Source: Methanobrevibacter sp. V74 (GTDB lineage Archaea; Methanobacteriota; Methanobacteria; Methanobacteriales; Methanobacteriaceae). Taken from it: a stretch of DNA of 64,000 nt. The stretch covers positions 204,001-268,000 of the forward strand of contig NZ_CAUJAN010000004.1 in the NCBI RefSeq assembly GCF_963082495.1, read 5' to 3'. A program made the position numbers and the translations under genes. Of this stretch, positions 1 to 11,070 are shown piece by piece. Each line of letters begins with the position of its first letter. The stretch's first letter is position 1. A model generated the notes under the pieces. The model saw only the letters and a program-made list of their open reading frames with translations. It searched no databases and was not told the origin of the DNA.

Positions 1-64
1 TAAAATCAACCACAAAACGAGAAATATGATTCTCTGGAACATTAAAATCTATAAGTCCTAATGC
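1..64 (-). pseudogene. Possible transposase N-terminal fragment, cut by window edge
   Basis: The minus strand reads GLIDFNVPENHISRFVVDF and runs off the left edge without a stop. The pattern of 'FNVPENH' followed by 'RFVVDF' recalls the N-terminus of IS1182-like transposases seen in methanobrevibacters, but this is from memory and only about 20 residues are visible. A TAG lies in frame at 67-65 with no ATG between, so this is either a decayed N-terminus or one with a non-standard start. The rest of the gene would lie left of the window. Confidence 0.35.
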
Positions 65-381
65 CTAATTCAGCCTGATTCTTAATAACTTTCTTACTAA
101 CCATAAATAACCAACACATAATAACTCATATCTAATATAAAATATGTACATCATAGTATATAAATATTACTATTCTAAAAATGACTAAAATCAAATATAA
201 ATAAATCATTATAATCCATATTAAAAATTATGAATAATAAATAATTAAAATTAAATTCTAATTAATTTAATGAAAAAAATTAACAAAACAAGAAAATTAT
301 AACGCAGTTATAAAAAATTCAAAATAAAAAAAATTAGTTTTGGCGGACACCCAACAAATGTATCAAAGACTTTAGTAATGT
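65..381. other. AT-rich non-coding stretch
   Basis: No supported gene was found. The sequence is strongly AT-rich with several TATA-like stretches (for example around 150-175). It separates the possible transposase fragment from the next minus-strand gene. Confidence 0.5.
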
Positions 382-825
382 TTAAACCATATTTTGAACT
401 ATTAGGATTTCTTTTATATTTTTTAAGTATCCCATCAATTTTTGTGATGGTTTTCTTTTATATTTTTCAAGGAGATTTATTTTCCCATCAATACTTACAA
501 CAAAATAAGTATCCTCAAATTTATATAATTGTTTAATTGAGTCTAAATCCCAAGCATTATCTATTAATTCATCTCTAAAGAATCTTGCATCATCTAAACT
601 TGCAAATTTACCATAATTTTTTGAATTTTTAATAATTGTATATGAACTATTAATCAATCGAATATATTTTTCAGCCATCAATATGACTTTGTTTTTAAAA
701 ACAGATAAGTTTTGAGATTGAAACTTTAGATAAGTTGTTTTATAAGTTACTTTTTTACCAATTTTAAGTTTAGACATTGTCTTTGATTCTAACCTGTTTT
801 GAACAACAAATCTTAAATTTAGCAT
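382..825 (-). CDS. Hypothetical protein with AP2-like repeat motif
   Basis: A 147-aa basic protein. Residues about 53-90 carry a motif of the form YIRLINSSYTIIKNS followed by GKFASLDDARFFRDELIDN and a Trp. This resembles the short AP2-like or integrase-arm repeats ('tyr-gly-xx-phe-xx-leu-xx-ala ... arg-asp ... asn-xx-trp') common in methanobrevibacter proteins of unknown function. The N-terminal segment before residue 17 may not be translated: an internal Met (MSKLKIGKK) is an alternative start. It has no operon partner. The function is unknown and DNA binding is only a suggestion from the motif. Confidence 0.45.
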   Translation of the reverse strand: MLNLRFVVQNRLESKTMSKLKIGKKVTYKTTYLKFQSQNLSVFKNKVILMAEKYIRLINSSYTIIKNSKNYGKFASLDDARFFRDELIDNAWDLDSIKQLYKFEDTYFVVSIDGKINLLEKYKRKPSQKLMGYLKNIKEILIVQNMV

Positions 826-858
826 GAAAACGTTTTAATTTAAAATGTTCTCAAATAC

Positions 859-1315
859 ATGGAAAAAGGAAAAAATGGTTTTATAAGCTATTTTAAATTT
901 AAAATATCATTTTTAGACAAACCAGTTATTTCAACAATATCTTCAATCGAATAAGCTTTTTTAATCATGTTTTTAGCAACATCCAATTTAATTTCTTGTC
1001 TACCTTCTAACCTACCTTCTTCTCTACCTTTTCGTTCACAGTAACGATCCATTGGATTAAGTAACATATAAGTTTCCTCCCTATGAAAAAGGAAAAAAAA
1101 TAGTTTTATAAACTATTTTATATTCAAAATATTTTTTTTAGACAACCCAGTTATTTCAACAATATCCTCAATCGAATATCCTTTTTTAATCATGTTTTTG
1201 GCAATGCCAAATTTAACTTCTTGTCTACCTTCTAACCTACCTTCCTCTCTACCTTCTTCTCTACCTTTTCGTTCACAGTAACGATCCATTGGATTAAGTA
1301 ACATATAACTTTTCT
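859..1315. repeat. Tandem duplication of the rpn 3' end
   Basis: Bases 859-1081 and 1082-1315 are two diverged copies of the same segment. Each runs from the internal Shine-Dalgarno of the rpn gene through its stop codon into 3' flanking sequence. The left copy lacks one 12-bp EEGR-encoding unit and has about eight amino-acid differences. The junction at about 1081 joins the 3' flank of the full-length gene to a copy of the internal ribosome-binding site, so the duplicated piece is a separate small gene. Confidence 0.85.
888..1067 (-). CDS. Stand-alone Rpn C-terminal small protein (59 aa)
   Basis: A 59-aa ORF beginning MLLNPMDRYCERKGREEG and ending KNDILNLK. It is almost the same as the last 63 residues of the upstream Rpn-type nuclease. 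It starts with ATG preceded by a strong GGAGG Shine-Dalgarno 8 nt away (plus-strand 1076-1080), so it is likely translated on its own. It contains no PD-(D/E)XK residues, only the charged EGR-repeat linker and the C-terminal helix ('YSIEDIVEITGLS'). In E. coli Rpn systems a small C-terminal product made from an internal start inhibits the toxic full-length nuclease. By analogy this could be an extra antitoxin copy. The alternative is a neutral remnant of a tandem duplication. Confidence 0.65.
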   Translation of the reverse strand: MLLNPMDRYCERKGREEGRLEGRQEIKLDVAKNMIKKAYSIEDIVEITGLSKNDILNLK

Positions 1316-2021
1316 CCTCATATTGTTTTGATTCACTATCATCTAACATATTTGTACTTAAAACATCGAACAAATAAATAATCGCTTTTTTCTCATTAAT
1401 ATCCATTTTAGATTTTTCAGCAATCTTTTCAAAAAGATTACGAGCTTTAATTAAAATATTTAATGGAGATTCTTCATAATCTGTGTAAACAATTACTTGA
1501 AGTGATGCAATATCTTCATCTGTAATTTCCTCACTGTTTTTTAGTTTATTTTCAATATTTTTAAAGATATCTGTTGCTTTGAATTTTTTAAGAGAAATCA
1601 TGTGCATTATATAATTACATCCCTCATTAATCCCAAATTCTATTTTATCATATTTTGCTTTTTTAGTGCACAAAATAAATAAATCAACATATTCATCTAT
1701 AAATATGCGTAAAGTAGACACATACTGATAAAATCTTTTAATATCTTCACCTGTTGGAAGTGTTGACTGACATTCCAATATTAATGATGTCCTCTTCCCA
1801 TCTTTTTCTGCTTCACATACAAAGTCAAGACGGGAAATTGAGGGCCCTAAACTAATATATTCAGACAACAATACTTTTTTGATAGTATATGGAATATTCA
1901 TGAATTTTAATAGACCATTTGCTCGACTATGTAGAATAGCTTTAAAAATATAGTCGTTGAATTGACCATAAGTTTTATTTGAAATATCTATTTTTGAATT
2001 CATAATCATTATTTTGGACAA
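1113..2021 (-). CDS. Rpn family PD-(D/E)XK recombination-promoting nuclease
   Basis: A 302-aa protein of the Rpn / PD-(D/E)XK transposase-like nuclease family, involved in DNA cleavage, recombination or phage defence. The catalytic pattern is visible as Asp66 (SRLDFVCEAE) and Glu83-Cys-Gln85 (LILECQS). The opening NKTYGQFNDYIFKAILHS is the usual 'D-x-xFK' N-terminal block. A highly charged RGREEGREEGRLEGR linker at about 252-268 precedes a C-terminal helix domain (VEITGLS). Inside the gene, a GAGGAG motif lies 9 nt before ATG at codon 240, which would give a separate 63-aa product. The gene stands alone, followed by a duplicated copy of its own 3' end. Confidence 0.85.
   Translation of the reverse strand: MSKIMIMNSKIDISNKTYGQFNDYIFKAILHSRANGLLKFMNIPYTIKKVLLSEYISLGPSISRLDFVCEAEKDGKRTSLILECQSTLPTGEDIKRFYQYVSTLRIFIDEYVDLFILCTKKAKYDKIEFGINEGCNYIMHMISLKKFKATDIFKNIENKLKNSEEITDEDIASLQVIVYTDYEESPLNILIKARNLFEKIAEKSKMDINEKKAIIYLFDVLSTNMLDDSESKQYEEKSYMLLNPMDRYCERKGREEGREEGRLEGRQEVKFGIAKNMIKKGYSIEDIVEITGLSKKNILNIK
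1302..1320 (-). promoter_or_regulatory. Internal Shine-Dalgarno and start inside rpn
   Basis: On the minus strand TGAGGAG is followed by 9 nt and an in-frame ATG (1304-1302). Translation from here gives MLLNPMDRYC... to the normal stop, 63 aa. The same arrangement is kept in the duplicated copy, with the even better match GGAGG and 8-nt spacing, which supports a real internal initiation site. Confidence 0.6.
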
Positions 2022-2268
2022 ATTCCTATTTATATTTTTCTGTTCATTAAATAGAAAGCAATAATTAATTATTATTAAAATTTAACAAATTTAAAGCAAT
2101 ATTGGAGTATACAAAATTAATTCACCACTAAAATTACACCTCCTCTAAATTCAACAATATCTAGTTTTGTTTGATATAAAGTATATAATCGCCATTATTT
2201 AAATATTAAGGATGTATGGACTTATAAAATTGCTCTAGGTTCAAAAAATTGCTTTAATATAAAAATAA

Positions 2269-5187
2269 TTAGTCGCGAACAAAATAACTGTAGAGCTCAT
2301 CTTTGACTTCACAGTCAAGACGGAATGTGAAATTAACAATCGGATGACTTTTACCATCAATATTTCTGTAAAGTTGTTTATAATTTAATGGTGTCAGACT
2401 GCCCATATAATAAAACTCTATTCCTTCATCATTACTTTTTTGGATAAATAACTCAATATCCAAATCATCATAATCAACTAACGGCTCCAATTCTTTTGAA
2501 GAAACTTTGCGATTATTCCTACTCATCCATGAGAAGGTACCTTTATTAATAAAGTGATCATTGTAGTTTATTGTCTCTGAAATATCTTCTGACTTATCAT
2601 AAGTGACAAATATTGGGCAGGTATTGTATTTTATTTTATACCCTCCGATATTTTGCCCATTCATAAAGTAATCCCAGTTCAAGATCCTTAAAACGTCTTC
2701 ACGAGAGTATTTCTCATACAATTTAAATTGCAAGTCAGATTTATAAATCATTTCATATTTATAAAATGCATATTTTAATGCGTCGTTTAAATGATTATAA
2801 TATGTTGGATTTGTTAGCGCTTTTTTAAAGCTTGAGGATATTTCAAATCTCTCCGTATCATCTTTGAAGTTGAAAAATAAATTCTTGGGGTTTGATACAA
2901 TGTTTTCTATCGTATTCTTTTGATGACCTTCACCGTTTTCTTTTCTATAAAAGTTCAGGCTTAAAAAGTTAATGGCCCCTTCAATATCATCTATCTGATT
3001 GAGAAGGCCAAAATTATCTTTTAAACACTCTTCGACTTGTGAAACAGTGAAATATTTGTTGATTTTCAAACATTCCAAAATTATAAGTTCATGTGGCCTA
3101 ATTCCCTTTAACAATTTTTTTGAAATAAATTTCAATGAATCCCTCTCATCGTCACTTATATGTGAAGAATAGTCCTCTTCAATGTCGCATAAAAAATCAT
3201 GATATGTCGGATAGTCCTTGTGATTGAGAATCAATTCAGGATTAAATTCGCCGTTGACTGCAAAATCATATAATGACGGAATGTGGCCCAACTTGTATTT
3301 TAATTGATTGTACTTTTCTTTAAACAATGCCTTTCTTGAAAAGGAAGTATTGTTAATTGACTCATAGATGCGCTTTTGTGAAATTTCATCGAAGTTGATT
3401 GATGATGCTCCAGGAATGATCTTATTTCCTTCCATCAAATACTTGCGAATCCTGTCCTTATCATAAGATCTGTCTCCCGAAAGAGCTATTGGAATCATGA
3501 AATTATTTTTGTAATTTCCAATAAAGTCAATGATGACAACATACTCCTTATCCTGATATTTCCGAAGACCCCTGCCTAATTGCTGAATGAAAATAATAGG
3601 AGATTCAGTTGGACGAAGCAATAGAACTTGATTAATCTCTGGAATATCAACACCTTCATTAAAAATATCAACAGTGAAAATAAACTCCAATTTATCTGGA
3701 TTGTCATCATTTACTAGTCTGTCAATGGCCTCAAGACGCATATCCTGTGCATCCTCACCGGTTAGGACAAGAGAAGCATGACCTCTTTTATTAAATTCAC
3801 GAGACAACATTTGGGCTTCTTTTTTTCTTGAGCAAAATACTAACGCCTTTCGTCTCTCTCCCGAGTATCCGTAAAACTCGGATTTTTCAATCAAATAATC
3901 TGCTCGCTCATCTGATGCAAGCAAGTTAAAGTCATCAAAATCATCATCAATCTCACCACTCTCAAATACAACATCGCTAATGCCAAAGTAATGAAACGGA
4001 CATAACAGATCTTCTTCAAGAGCCTCTTTTAATCTAATCTCATGGGCAATATTGTTGTCAAACAAATCATAAATATTGAAAGCGTCACTGCGCTCTGGTG
4101 AAGCGGTCATGCCCAGTGAAAATTTGGGTTTGAAGTAGTCTAAGACTTTTAAATAGGACAATGCTCCTGCTTTGTGAACTTCATCCACTACAATATAGTC
4201 AAAATAATCTGGAGAGAATTTGTGATAAACCTCATCTTTAGACATGGTTTGGATAGTGGAGAATAAATAATTTTTATCGAAATCTTTTGAATTGCCGGTC
4301 AATAGGCCAAAATCATCATGATTTTCAAATACATTCCTATAAGCTTCAATAGATTGCTTTGCAATCTGTTCCCTGTGAACTAAAAATAGAAATCTTTTAG
4401 GATTAAAATCCTTAACTGCAAAAGCAGATGCATAGGTTTTACCAGTTCCTGTAGCAGATACAAGGATTGCACGCCTTTCACCGTGACTCACTAGATTTCG
4501 AATATTTTCTAGAAACTGCTCCTGCATATAGTTTGGAGTCAGAACAATATTGTTTTCTTTTATTTTACGTGTTAACTTTCTAAAACTACTGAACTTTTTA
4601 CTATCCCTATAAATTTTTTCATAAATTGGAAGCACATCACAGAGATTTTCCCCATCAACCCATAGTTTTTCAAATTCGTTTTTGATTTGGTTTAACATCT
4701 CCCCCTCTTTTAGTGATGTGAACTCGACATTCCATTCTTTGTTAACGCTAAGTGCATTCATTGTCATGTTGGAGCTTCCAACAATTCCTGTGAAAACATC
4801 CCCTTTTCTAAAAATATATCCTTTAGTGTGAAAACCTTCATTTTCTTGCAGATAAAGTTTAACATCAATATTTTTAAAAGAATTGAGTTTTTTTAATGCT
4901 TCCGGTTCGGTGAAGTTCAAATAATCAGTAGTTAGGATTTTACCTTTAATATCATGATTTTCTAGATAACTAAAAACTTCCAGTAAGGGAGTGATGCCGC
5001 CTTTTGTGATGAAAGCAACCGAAATAATAAACTCATCGCAATTTAGAAGCTCATCCCTAATTGAATTAATGATTTTGGAGTTATCATTGTTTGACAGCAA
5101 TCTTGGACGAAAGTTAGCACTGGAAGTGGAATTTTCATCAACGAATGCTGTTCTTGCACCATTTAAAATTTCAATCTGATTATTCAT
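2269..5187 (-). CDS. PLD nuclease / SF2 helicase / DUF3427 protein
   Basis: A 972-aa multidomain protein. Residues about 40-180 form a phospholipase-D-like nuclease module, with His120-x-Lys122 in 'FHTKGYIF' and GSSN at 137-140. Residues about 215-390 are the first helicase domain: Walker A SATGTGKT at 244-251, DEVH at 335-338, TASPERSD at 361-368. The second helicase domain lies at about 430-570 (VDIFNEGVDIPE, QQLGRGLRK). The C-terminal third matches the DUF3427 type (CPIFVTYDKS, SRNNR). It probably unwinds or cleaves DNA. Its ATG overlaps the stop of a 48-aa ORF (ATGA), and a NUDIX gene precedes that, so the three are likely translated together. Family members occur in defence-rich regions, so a role against foreign DNA is plausible but unproven. 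Confidence 0.85.
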   Translation of the reverse strand: MNNQIEILNGARTAFVDENSTSSANFRPRLLSNNDNSKIINSIRDELLNCDEFIISVAFITKGGITPLLEVFSYLENHDIKGKILTTDYLNFTEPEALKKLNSFKNIDVKLYLQENEGFHTKGYIFRKGDVFTGIVGSSNMTMNALSVNKEWNVEFTSLKEGEMLNQIKNEFEKLWVDGENLCDVLPIYEKIYRDSKKFSSFRKLTRKIKENNIVLTPNYMQEQFLENIRNLVSHGERRAILVSATGTGKTYASAFAVKDFNPKRFLFLVHREQIAKQSIEAYRNVFENHDDFGLLTGNSKDFDKNYLFSTIQTMSKDEVYHKFSPDYFDYIVVDEVHKAGALSYLKVLDYFKPKFSLGMTASPERSDAFNIYDLFDNNIAHEIRLKEALEEDLLCPFHYFGISDVVFESGEIDDDFDDFNLLASDERADYLIEKSEFYGYSGERRKALVFCSRKKEAQMLSREFNKRGHASLVLTGEDAQDMRLEAIDRLVNDDNPDKLEFIFTVDIFNEGVDIPEINQVLLLRPTESPIIFIQQLGRGLRKYQDKEYVVIIDFIGNYKNNFMIPIALSGDRSYDKDRIRKYLMEGNKIIPGASSINFDEISQKRIYESINNTSFSRKALFKEKYNQLKYKLGHIPSLYDFAVNGEFNPELILNHKDYPTYHDFLCDIEEDYSSHISDDERDSLKFISKKLLKGIRPHELIILECLKINKYFTVSQVEECLKDNFGLLNQIDDIEGAINFLSLNFYRKENGEGHQKNTIENIVSNPKNLFFNFKDDTERFEISSSFKKALTNPTYYNHLNDALKYAFYKYEMIYKSDLQFKLYEKYSREDVLRILNWDYFMNGQNIGGYKIKYNTCPIFVTYDKSEDISETINYNDHFINKGTFSWMSRNNRKVSSKELEPLVDYDDLDIELFIQKSNDEGIEFYYMGSLTPLNYKQLYRNIDGKSHPIVNFTFRLDCEVKDELYSYFVRD

Positions 5188-5330
5188 TCTTGATCTTGAA
5201 GATATTTGATTAAGGCATCCAATTTATCAATCTGCATTTTGAATTCTTCTTCTCTTGGAGATCCTTTAACTTTTTGGAGTTTCACTTCAAGATCTGCTTT
5301 TTTTGCTTTTGCAAGTTCTATTCTATTCAT
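5184..5330 (-). CDS. Small coiled-coil protein coupled to PLD-helicase
   Basis: A 48-aa ORF (MNRIELAKAKKADLEVKL ... ALIKYLQDQE) sandwiched between the NUDIX gene (2-nt gap) and the PLD-helicase (4-nt ATGA overlap). The charged heptad-like pattern suggests a helical hairpin or coiled coil. GGAAGAT upstream, at the end of the NUDIX gene, could serve as ribosome-binding site. No family is recognised. The tight coupling suggests a subunit or regulator of the operon rather than a chance ORF. Confidence 0.6.
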   Translation of the reverse strand: MNRIELAKAKKADLEVKLQKVKGSPREEEFKMQIDKLDALIKYLQDQE

Positions 5331-5332
5331 AA

Positions 5333-5725
5333 CTAATCTTCCATAGTTTCTTTTAAATAATTAACCGCTTTTATATCGGCAGGAATCCAATCAACATCAT
5401 CCAATTGACTTTTAGTTAACCATTTAGCATCATTATGTTCAAGAAGTTTTGGAGTGCCTTCGCTGATGACTGCTTCAAAACAACTCATTTTTAAATAAAA
5501 GGTAGGGTATTGATATTCCAACTCTAAGGCGAATTTAGTGGGTTTTATTATGCAATCAAGTTCTTCTTTGATTTCTCTTATGAGAGCTTCTTCTTTTGTT
5601 TCATTATTTTCAATTTTGCCCCCTGGAAACTCCCACATATTAATAAATTCTCCATAACCTCTTTTAGTAGCTAGGATTTGATTATCTTTTTTAATAATAG
5701 CTGCAACAACATTTAAGGTTTTCAT
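5333..5725 (-). CDS. NUDIX hydrolase, MutT-like
   Basis: A 130-aa protein with a full Nudix box at about residues 35-57 (GGKIENNETKEEALIREI then KEEL), fitting G-x5-E-x7-REUxEE. The N-terminal VVAAIIKKDNQILATKRGYG and EFPGG are typical of 8-oxo-dGTP-type MutT pyrophosphohydrolases. Start: AGAGGAG lies 5 nt before the ATG. It is the first gene of a three-gene operon with a 48-aa protein and a PLD/helicase/DUF3427 protein. In that setting it may act on a nucleotide or a modified nucleotide signal rather than only cleaning the dNTP pool; this last point is inference. Confidence 0.88.
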   Translation of the reverse strand: MKTLNVVAAIIKKDNQILATKRGYGEFINMWEFPGGKIENNETKEEALIREIKEELDCIIKPTKFALELEYQYPTFYLKMSCFEAVISEGTPKLLEHNDAKWLTKSQLDDVDWIPADIKAVNYLKETMED

Positions 5726-5826
5726 CTAAACTCCTCTGGTTAAATATTAAGCAGCTTACGTTATAAATGTTATTTAAAAAATGAGCAATTTGGGAAAGAT
5801 TGAAATTAATCTTCTAGATATTCCAA

Positions 5827-5925
5827 TTATTGTGATGAAACTTGTGCCAATACTATTTCCTTAACTGAAAGGCCACTTACATCAATGAATATCTTCATTA
5901 ACTCTGAAGCGCATAGACATAAGAG
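5827..5925 (-). pseudogene. Possible remnant of an Rpn-type C-terminus
   Basis: The minus strand has a short open stretch ASELMKIFIDVSGLSVKEI followed by a few residues and a stop. The 'xVSGLSVKEI' pattern resembles the 'VEITGLSKKNI' tail of the Rpn protein at 1113-2021. There is no start codon or upstream domain, so if real it is a decayed fragment. The match is short and could be chance. Confidence 0.22.
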
Positions 5926-5948
5926 ATTAAAAGTTAAATTAATTTATA

Positions 5949-6425
5949 ATGAACTATATACAGTATACTATGAAAATAGATAAAAGAATTATAATATTGA
6001 TTGCAATTATTGTCATATTATCCATTGGAGTTGCATGGGGATTATATACCCAACACACATCAAACAAGGACAATAGAACCCTTGTAGACAATTCAACTGT
6101 TAAAAATGCGACAATGAATGAATCATCAACTACAGGATCTTCTTCTGAAAGCGGAGAATATGGATACTGTGCAATATGTGGAAAAGCTCTGACATATGCA
6201 GAGGCAAATGATGATTATACTCAAGGAAAAATTTGTCACAGTTGTGCAGCAAATCCTTATTATGAAACCGGTGAAGGTGCAGACTATGCAAATAAAAAAC
6301 TATCCGAGGCATACCCTGAGGAATATTCATGGATGAATGAAGATACTTCTAGTTATGAGGATTATGAAGATACTTCTAACTATGAAGATTATTCCGATGA
6401 TTATTATGAAGATTATGAGTATTAG
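5949..6425 (+). CDS. Membrane-anchored zinc-ribbon protein with acidic tail
   Basis: A 158-aa protein. A membrane anchor lies at about residues 13-32 (IIILIAIIVILSIGVAWGL), followed by a Ser/Thr-rich linker. A treble-clef-like zinc module comes next at about 74-97 (CAICGKAL ... CHSC), and then a tail dominated by Glu, Asp, Tyr and Ser. An alternative start at Met8 (MKIDKR) would keep the anchor. The second half probably faces outside the cell. No family name is known to me. It stands alone with AT-rich flanks. Confidence 0.6.
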   Translation: MNYIQYTMKIDKRIIILIAIIVILSIGVAWGLYTQHTSNKDNRTLVDNSTVKNATMNESSTTGSSSESGEYGYCAICGKALTYAEANDDYTQGKICHSCAANPYYETGEGADYANKKLSEAYPEEYSWMNEDTSSYEDYEDTSNYEDYSDDYYEDYEY

Positions 6426-6479
6426 AATTACTAATTTTATAATACATTGAAAAGTGCAGTATCCTATGATTTAAGATAA

Positions 6480-6890
6480 TGTACAACTTGCAAACATGAA
6501 ATTAGAGTTTAAATATGGGATTTTGTGAAAACTGTGGAAATGGAATTTTTATAGTGGATTAAAACTTGTGAATCTGAAGAATTAAATCCTTCATTTGGAG
6601 GAGGAAGACCTAAAAATAAACTCATGATCTCATAATTATAGATGAAATCATCGAAAAAAGACAAATATAACAATTAAAGAAATGCATATTCTTGTTAATG
6701 AAAAATTCAATGAGATTATGGTTTAAAATAAAACGGAAAAATTGTAAGGAAATAATGTTATAATTTAGTAAAGCATATTCAAAATTTTCAAAACATCCTA
6801 AAGATGCTAAAGAACAGTGAAATTCAACAATATAATAATTATTTGATGAAATATCATTTCAATGAATCATAAACTAAAAAATCACTAGAA
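6480..6890 (+). pseudogene. Degenerate transposase remnant (IS630-like)
   Basis: Several broken frames on the plus strand recall one transposase. They are a zinc-finger-like GFCENCGNG, then GGGRPKNKL, then IDEIIEKRQ ... IKEMHILVNEKFNEI (helix-turn-helix-like), then KYSKFSKHPKDAKEQ and a short LFDEISFQ motif. The order fits an IS630-type helix-turn-helix plus the start of a DDE domain, but stops and frameshifts interrupt every part. No intact ORF and no clear inverted repeats were found. The family assignment is from memory and tentative. Confidence 0.35.
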
Positions 6891-7023
6891 TAATCTGAAA
6901 ATATTTAATCATATCACTTAACAATCTAAAAAAAGATACCCTATCAAAAATGCATATAAAATTTATCCAATTACTATCGATCATATTAATCGCAACAAAT
7001 ATCAATAATTAGGAATTATACTA

Positions 7024-8895
7024 TTAAAATTTAAAGTAATTAAACCTTGATTGAATTAATAAAGCTTTAATAACTTCTTTAATAAATACTTCTAAATTAT
7101 CTTCTTCAGAACCATCATTTCCAGGAGTTAACGAAAATGCACCCACTGATGGAATTATCATATTCGACTCAAAGAATTGTTTTGTTTTATTTCCAGGATA
7201 CAATACATAAGATCCTTCAGTTTTTAAAATAGAATCTTTGTAAGTATGCATTTTATAGATATCTCCATCTTTAAAAACGTATTCTTTTTCTTCACGTGAG
7301 TCCCGTTCCTCAATTTCATCATCAATTTGTTTATCAGAGTGTATTGTACTATAAAAATCAACAATTTCAAGTTCTGATCTGTATTTTGCATCAAAATGAA
7401 TATAATTTATATTATCATTAATTTTAACAAGCAAAGTGTAATCTGGTTTAAAAGCCAATGAATAAGATCTGTATTTTGACTCATCGGAAAATCTTAAATT
7501 ATAAAACAAATTTATTTCAATATCAAAACCATACAAATTTAAATAAAATCTCTTAAAATGATTGATGATTGTGCTCCTTTTTTAATACTTATTGACCAAT
7601 TATCTTTGTTAATTTTAAAAACATCTTCAAAATCACTTTTACAAATACTTAAATCATTTAAAACTTTTAATAATTTAAAATAACACCAATATTCATATAA
7701 TTCACTTAATTTCTTTTCAAACCCTTTGAATTGATCATTAATTTCATTCCAACTTAATCTAAATGAAAATTCAAGAATTAAAAAGTATTGGAAAATTTCT
7801 CTGTATCCCTCTTTTTTCTGCAAAATTTGTGAGTTAAATGGAACATATTCCATTGTTGAGATATGATTAAAAAATTTATTTGATAGATAATAGTCAATTT
7901 CCTCTCCAAAATACCATAGCTGATCTTTAATATAACCTTCTTTAGAACTTTTAAGTAACTTTTCAACCAAATCCCTAATTAATTCTAAAAAATATTTAAA
8001 AAATCTATTTTCAGGAGTATTGATAATATCTTCATGTTTAATTTGCTCTATTTCATGGGGAACATATCCCATTTAATCTATGAACAATTTTAAAATCAGC
8101 ATCTGATTTAAACAGATCATTTGGATTAGATACAATATTTTTTAAAGTATTTTGATTAACATTAGATGCAAAAGATAATGGAACCGTTTCAGCATGAGTT
8201 TTAAGATGAGAATGTAAGTTTTTAGACAGATATTCAAAAATTGATGGGAGATTTTCTTGTCGGAATAGATATTCTAAAAACATGAAGTCCTCATAATATG
8301 TTTCTTTTTGTCTGTAATCAAGTTCAAATTCTTGGTATAACTGTGAGTTAATCTCAAATAATAAATTTAATGAATATTGTGATAAATCAGCGATCATAGT
8401 AGAGTATTGATTGAGATAATCAATTTTTTTAGATCTAACTTCAATTGGAATTTTAGTAGAAGTTATCCCATCTTTTTTAACATCTAAAAATGATTTTCCA
8501 ACATAGCTTCTAAAATTTAGAGTTCCAGCGATTTTATACTGATTACTATTCCCTAATGAGAATCTAAACTCTTTGAAATGATTATCGTTAACTTTAGTTA
8601 GTGAATATAACACTTCGAAACTAGATTTTACATCTTCTGATTCGAATAGTATTTGATACTCTGTTTCTTCTAAAAACATTAATTTAGCAAAATTAGCTCC
8701 AATATTTGGACAATATTGAATTGGAGTTATATTATCTGGTTCATCGACAACAGGAACATTATTTAATGATATTGAATGTGAAATATCCAGATTAGAATTA
8801 TGATTACCATTGTAATCTAGTGAACTGACCGTCAATGTTCCAAATTCATTTGAATCCTCATCAACAAGTTGAATAATAACTTTTTGCTCAATCAT
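7024..8895 (-). pseudogene. McrC-like DUF2357 nuclease, split by two frameshifts
   Basis: Three consecutive frames make one protein. 8895-8053 is a DUF2357-type N-terminal region (KIPIEVRSKKIDYLNQY). 8072-7539 is the middle. 7536-7024 carries the PD-(D/E)XK core, seen as PDYTLLVKI and HFDAKYR. The joins are single-base slips. At 8068-8070 GGG should be GG, restoring RLNGYVPHE. At about 7536-7541 one T is missing, restoring RDFILNLYGF. It sits 7 nt behind mcrB and would be the nuclease partner in a McrBC/LlaJI-like restriction system. As sequenced it is inactive. Sequencing error in short homopolymers is possible. Confidence 0.75.
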
Positions 8896-8902
8896 TTAAA
8901 TC

Positions 8903-10749
<1,847 letters not shown>

Positions 10750-10854
10750 ATCAATAACCTACTTAAAGCAATTTTACGAAATGAAATCAATTTTTCATAA
10801 TTAATACAATTTATATATATCCCAATATTAAAAAATGTCGATATCACTTTAAGA

Positions 10855-10904
10855 CTCTTTCAAAAACTTAAGTGATAAAATTGTTGATTAATTATAAACT
10901 TAAA
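10855..10904. mobile_element. Solo insertion-sequence end (ISM1-like)
   Basis: The sequence starts CTCTTTCAAAAACTTAAGTG. It matches the inverted repeats of the IS remnant at 32017-33399 (CTCTTTCAAAAACTTGTGTG) except for two bases. A near copy with the same downstream pattern (GATTAAT then ACTTAAATT) is at 60977-61032. No transposase is attached, so this is a solo end or small non-autonomous element, lying just upstream of the mcrB operon. Confidence 0.5.
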
Positions 10905-11070
10905 TTTTCTACAATAAGCAATTAATTAACTTTAAATTATAAAAATAATTCAACCATTGGGGGAAAATTTTTAATGAAAAATTTGTTTAAATTAAAATCG
11001 CACAAGTTTTAAAGAACTCCAAATACTTATTACTAAGAAAAATATAACTCAAAACATAAGGAGACATATT

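Noticed and set aside
4991-5179. Plus-strand ORF inside the PLD-helicase gene
   Set aside because: Antisense to a clearly coding region with conserved motifs; a shadow frame.
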